Positions 4,936 through 7,391 of a stretch of DNA of 7,391 nt are shown here, piece after piece. The stretch covers positions 1 to 7,391 of the forward strand of contig JACIYY010000369.1 of NCBI GenBank assembly GCA_014359685.1. Direction: 5' to 3'. Source of the stretch: Porphyrobacter sp. GTDB lineage: Bacteria; Pseudomonadota; Alphaproteobacteria; Sphingomonadales; Sphingomonadaceae. The stretch's first letter is position 1. Each line of letters begins with the position of its first letter. The translations under genes were made by a program, and so were the position numbers. The notes beneath the pieces are model-generated. The model had not been told where the DNA came from and ran no database searches. It worked only from the letters and a program-made list of their open reading frames with translations.

Positions 4936-6213
4936 TCACGCCAGTTCCTCCAGCCCCAGCGCTTCCAGCAGCGCCGCGCGCGCTGCCCGCACTGCGTCCG
5001 CCAGCGCCGCGCGGCCCAGGTCTGCGGGATCGATCTGTTCGGGCCAGTGGCGCGCCACCACCTGCTCGATCCGCTCCGCCTTGCCCTCGTCGAGCAGGAA
5101 TCGCGGGTCGACCGTCGCAGGGTCCGCCACCACCCGCAGCCGCAGGCAGGCGGGGCCGCCGCCATTGGCCATCGATTCGCCCACGTCGACCGGCACCACC
5201 CGCCGGATCGGTCCGTTGCCGGCGATCAGCCCCTCGGCCCAGCGCCGCACCGGTGCGCTTTCATGTGCCTCGCGCGGCACCACCAGCGCCATGCCGCCGC
5301 CGGGCGCGCCACCCACTCCATCCGGCAGGCTCACCAGCTGGGCATTGAACAGATAGCTGCGGATCGCCTCCGCCAGCGAGACTGCGCTGTCGGGCACGAT
5401 GATGATCTCGGCCTCGGGCAAGGCCGCGCGGATCATGGCGCAGGCGCGGTCGGGGTCGGCGAAGGCGCGTTCATGCGCCAGCAGCACCCGCCCGTTGGCG
5501 ACCGCCACCACATCGTTATGGAACGCGCCGGCAGCGATCGCCTCGGGCGCCTGTTCGATGAACAGCGTGCGCGCAGGGTCGAGGCCGTGATGGCGCGCGA
5601 CGGCGCGGCTCGCCTGTTCGTGCTGGCGCGCGGGGAAGCGCCCACCCGGCCGGCCATAGACGAACACCTCCACCCCCGGCTCGCCATGGCCGGGCGCGAG
5701 CCGCATATGGTTGGCCGCGCCCTCGTCGCCGAAGCAGGGCGGCACGGGGCCGTGCACCGCGAAGTGCCGATGGCCGGCGAAGGCGCAGCGCAGCTGGCGC
5801 AGCGTATCGGGCCATTCGTGGGCCCGATGCGGCATGGTGACGAGGTTGGCGACCGTCAGGTGGCAGCGCCCGTCGGCCGTGTCCGGCGCCGGCGAGACGG
5901 TGGCGGCATTGGCGGTCCACATCGCGGAGGCCGACCAGGCGCCGGCCAGCAGCGCCCGGTCCGCGCCCTCGCGCCAGGCCAGCGCCGCCAGCCAGGCGTC
6001 GTTGGGGCGCGGCGGCGGCACGAAGATGCCCTGTGCCAGCCCCAGCGCCATGGCGGCGCGCATCTTGGCCAGCCCCTGCAACGCCGCCGCGCGCGGGTGA
6101 GAGGGCTCCCCGGCATGGGCCGTGGCGGCGAGATTGCCCAGGCTCAGCCCGGCATAATTGTGGCTCGGCCCGACGATCCCGTCGAAGTTGATCTCGACCA
6201 GCCGCCCGCTCAC
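4936..6213 (-). CDS. astB: N-succinylarginine dihydrolase
   Basis: A cytoplasmic 425-residue enzyme, second in the arginine succinyltransferase pathway: N2-succinylarginine plus water gives N2-succinylornithine, two ammonia and carbon dioxide. It belongs to the pentein (amidinotransferase-like) fold. The N-terminus is NFDGIVGPSHNYAGLSLGN (9-27), a hallmark of AstB. The catalytic residues can be placed: Glu164 in FGDEGAANHMRL, His232 in AFHNDVVAV and the nucleophile Cys356 in NGGGPACLRL. Length is close to the 447 residues of E. coli AstB. The GTG at 6213 is preferred over the ATG at 6228 because GGAG (6223-6226) lies nine bases upstream and because it gives the GTGA overlap with astA that the other genes here also use. 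The gene ends about five bases from the 3' end of the convergent ssrA. Confidence 0.96.
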   Translation of the reverse strand: MSGRLVEINFDGIVGPSHNYAGLSLGNLAATAHAGEPSHPRAAALQGLAKMRAAMALGLAQGIFVPPPRPNDAWLAALAWREGADRALLAGAWSASAMWTANAATVSPAPDTADGRCHLTVANLVTMPHRAHEWPDTLRQLRCAFAGHRHFAVHGPVPPCFGDEGAANHMRLAPGHGEPGVEVFVYGRPGGRFPARQHEQASRAVARHHGLDPARTLFIEQAPEAIAAGAFHNDVVAVANGRVLLAHERAFADPDRACAMIRAALPEAEIIIVPDSAVSLAEAIRSYLFNAQLVSLPDGVGGAPGGGMALVVPREAHESAPVRRWAEGLIAGNGPIRRVVPVDVGESMANGGGPACLRLRVVADPATVDPRFLLDEGKAERIEQVVARHWPEQIDPADLGRAALADAVRAARAALLEALGLEELA

Positions 6214-7235
6214 CGCGCCACGCTCCATACCGTATCGCCGACACCGGCGCGAAGCTGCCCGGCCGCCCGCGCGTCGATCGCCACGCCTGCCTCGCCCAGC
6301 GCCCGCGCGCCATAGCAGCAGCGGAAATCCGCCAACCGCCCGGTGGCCAGGAGCGCCCGCTCGCCCTCGGGCAGCGTGGCATCGGCCAGCGGCGCCTGCC
6401 GCGCCGCGCGGATGCTGGCGACATCGTCGGTGCGGGCGATCATCGTCGGCCCGCCGTCGAAAATGTCGACGTAGCGGTCATAGGCATAGCCTTCCTCCTC
6501 CAGCATCCGCATCGCTGCGCGTCCGGTGGGGTGGGGCAGGCCGATCACCTGCCGGGCGCTGTCCGGCAGCATCACGACATAGACCGGGTGCTTGGGCATC
6601 AGGTCGGCGATGAACTGGTTGCCATGCAGCGCGTTGAACTGGTCCGCCTCCTGATAGCTCATCCCGAAGAAGCGCCCGCCGATCGCGTCCCAGAACGGCG
6701 ATCCGCCGCGCTCGTCGATGATGCCGCGCAATTCGGCCAGGATGCGCGGCGCGAACCGGCCGCGGTGGGCGGCGATGAACAGGTAGCGGCTGCGCGCCAG
6801 CAGCAGCCCCAGCCCACCGGCCCGCTCCGCCGGGTGGAGGAACAGCCCGCCAACCTCGCTGGCGCCCTCCAGGTCGGTGGTCAGGCTCAGCAGCTCGGTC
6901 CGCACGGTGCGCTGCAACTCGCGCGAATGCTGGGTGCAGGTGGTCAGGCGATAGGAATAGAACGGCCAGCTCTGCCCGATGCGGGTGAAGATCTGCGCGG
7001 TGCCGCGCACCTCGCCGGTGGTGGTGTCCTCCAGCACCAGCACGAACAGCTCGTCGGACGGATTGTCGCAATGGCGGGCGCAGGCCGCCGCCGAGCGGTC
7101 CAGCTTGCCGGCCAGCGCGTCGCGCTCGGGCGGCAGGTTGGTGAAGCCGCCACCGGTCAGCTTGGCCATCTCGTAGAGCGAATCCAGATCGTCCGGGCTG
7201 GCCATGCGGACCACGAAATCGGCGGCGTGCCTCAC
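6210..7235 (-). CDS. astA: Arginine N-succinyltransferase
   Basis: A cytoplasmic 341-residue acyltransferase, first in the arginine succinyltransferase pathway: arginine plus succinyl-CoA gives N2-succinylarginine and CoA. The sequence follows AstA from end to end: FVVRMASPDD (7-16), TGGGFTNLP (27-35), the CoA-binding-type core GGLFLHPAERAGGLGLLLAR (129-148), ELRGIIDERGGSPFW (168-182), LMPKHPVY (212-219) and YVDIFDGGPT (255-264). The GTG start at 7235 is chosen because the family's first strand aligns with residues 7-11, so the ATG at 7205 would cut it off. The start shares GTGA with the stop of the upstream M20 hydrolase, and the end shares GTGA with astB. Only one AstA-type gene is visible, so it would act as a homomer, unlike the two-subunit Pseudomonas enzyme. 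Confidence 0.97.
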   Translation of the reverse strand: MRHAADFVVRMASPDDLDSLYEMAKLTGGGFTNLPPERDALAGKLDRSAAACARHCDNPSDELFVLVLEDTTTGEVRGTAQIFTRIGQSWPFYSYRLTTCTQHSRELQRTVRTELLSLTTDLEGASEVGGLFLHPAERAGGLGLLLARSRYLFIAAHRGRFAPRILAELRGIIDERGGSPFWDAIGGRFFGMSYQEADQFNALHGNQFIADLMPKHPVYVVMLPDSARQVIGLPHPTGRAAMRMLEEEGYAYDRYVDIFDGGPTMIARTDDVASIRAARQAPLADATLPEGERALLATGRLADFRCCYGARALGEAGVAIDARAAGQLRAGVGDTVWSVAR

Positions 7236-7391
7236 GCCAGGGCCCCGTTCGCCAGCCGGTGCAGCACCAGCGCGGACAGGCGCGCGCGCTCCGCCAGCGA
7301 AGGGACGATCAGATATTCGTCGGCCGAATGGATCGCGCCCCCGCGCACCCCCATGGTGTCCACCACCGGCACGCGCTGGGCGGCGATGGTG
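7232..7391 (-). CDS. M20-family metallohydrolase, C-terminal end (cut by window edge)
   Basis: The last 52 residues of a larger protein whose start lies beyond 7391. The segment VVDTMGVRGGAIHSADEYL (9-27 of what is visible) followed by a Ser-Leu-Ala-Glu-Arg-Ala helix matches the end of M20 peptidases such as glutamate carboxypeptidase. There, a D-x-x-G-x-x-G-G-x-x-H-x-x-x-E motif supplies the last metal-ligand histidine. M20 enzymes are zinc or cobalt hydrolases of amide bonds in peptides and N-acyl amino acids. The gene overlaps astA by GTGA, so the two are almost certainly co-expressed. A role in the same pathway is an inference. Most of the protein, including the other metal ligands, is not visible. 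Confidence 0.75.
   Translation of the reverse strand, partial: TIAAQRVPVVDTMGVRGGAIHSADEYLIVPSLAERARLSALVLHRLANGALA

Noticed and set aside
4593..5165. 190-codon minus-strand frame across the tmRNA
   Set aside because: It runs antisense through ssrA and into astB in another frame, and has no protein motif.
5047..6315. 422-codon plus-strand open frame opposite astB
   Set aside because: AstB with all catalytic residues lies on the other strand; the plus-strand product is low-complexity and shows no family motif.

Overview
The window is GC-rich alphaproteobacterial chromosome, most likely from the Sphingomonadales. The strongest evidence is a circularly permuted, two-piece tmRNA gene (acceptor piece before coding piece) whose tag reads ANDNEALALAA. 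The sphingomonad-level placement also rests on the general look of the proteins and is an inference. Eight confident protein genes are on the minus strand; only mscL and ssrA are on the plus strand. No insertion sequence, phage gene, CRISPR array, tRNA or rRNA was seen.

Left block (about 1-3880, minus strand, read from right to left): a LemA-type lipoprotein, a secreted TPM-domain protein with a glycine-rich tail, a membrane TPM-domain protein, a Nudix hydrolase of the ADP-ribose pyrophosphatase type, a possible 39-residue small ORF, a CtaG-type cytochrome oxidase assembly protein, and the N-terminal part of a cytochrome b561 that runs off the left edge. Neighbouring genes overlap by 1 or 4 bases or lie 6 to 8 bases apart, so the block looks like one transcription unit. 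It would be read from a promoter in the 155-base divergent gap at 3881-4035. It joins an envelope module (LemA/TPM/TPM) to respiratory-chain genes.

Middle block (4036-4930, plus strand): the large-conductance mechanosensitive channel gene mscL, then ssrA. For ssrA one can see a likely promoter, a UUCG hairpin at the predicted transcript start, the acceptor piece ending in encoded CCA, an excised spacer with a strong hairpin, and the coding piece. The coding piece contains pseudoknot PK1, the tag frame with its TAA in a helix, and two tandem pseudoknot-like elements sharing an 11-base motif.

Right block (4936-7391, minus strand): the end of an M20-family metallohydrolase, astA and astB, each overlapping the next by four bases (GTGA). 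AstA and AstB are the first two enzymes of the arginine succinyltransferase pathway, which breaks arginine down to glutamate and succinate. The M20 hydrolase may be a pathway member, possibly standing in for the desuccinylase. astB converges on ssrA with only about five bases between them.

Most of the window is ordinary housekeeping or accessory metabolism. The most informative parts are the split tmRNA, the translationally coupled LemA-TPM-TPM-Nudix set, and the M20 hydrolase tied to astAB.
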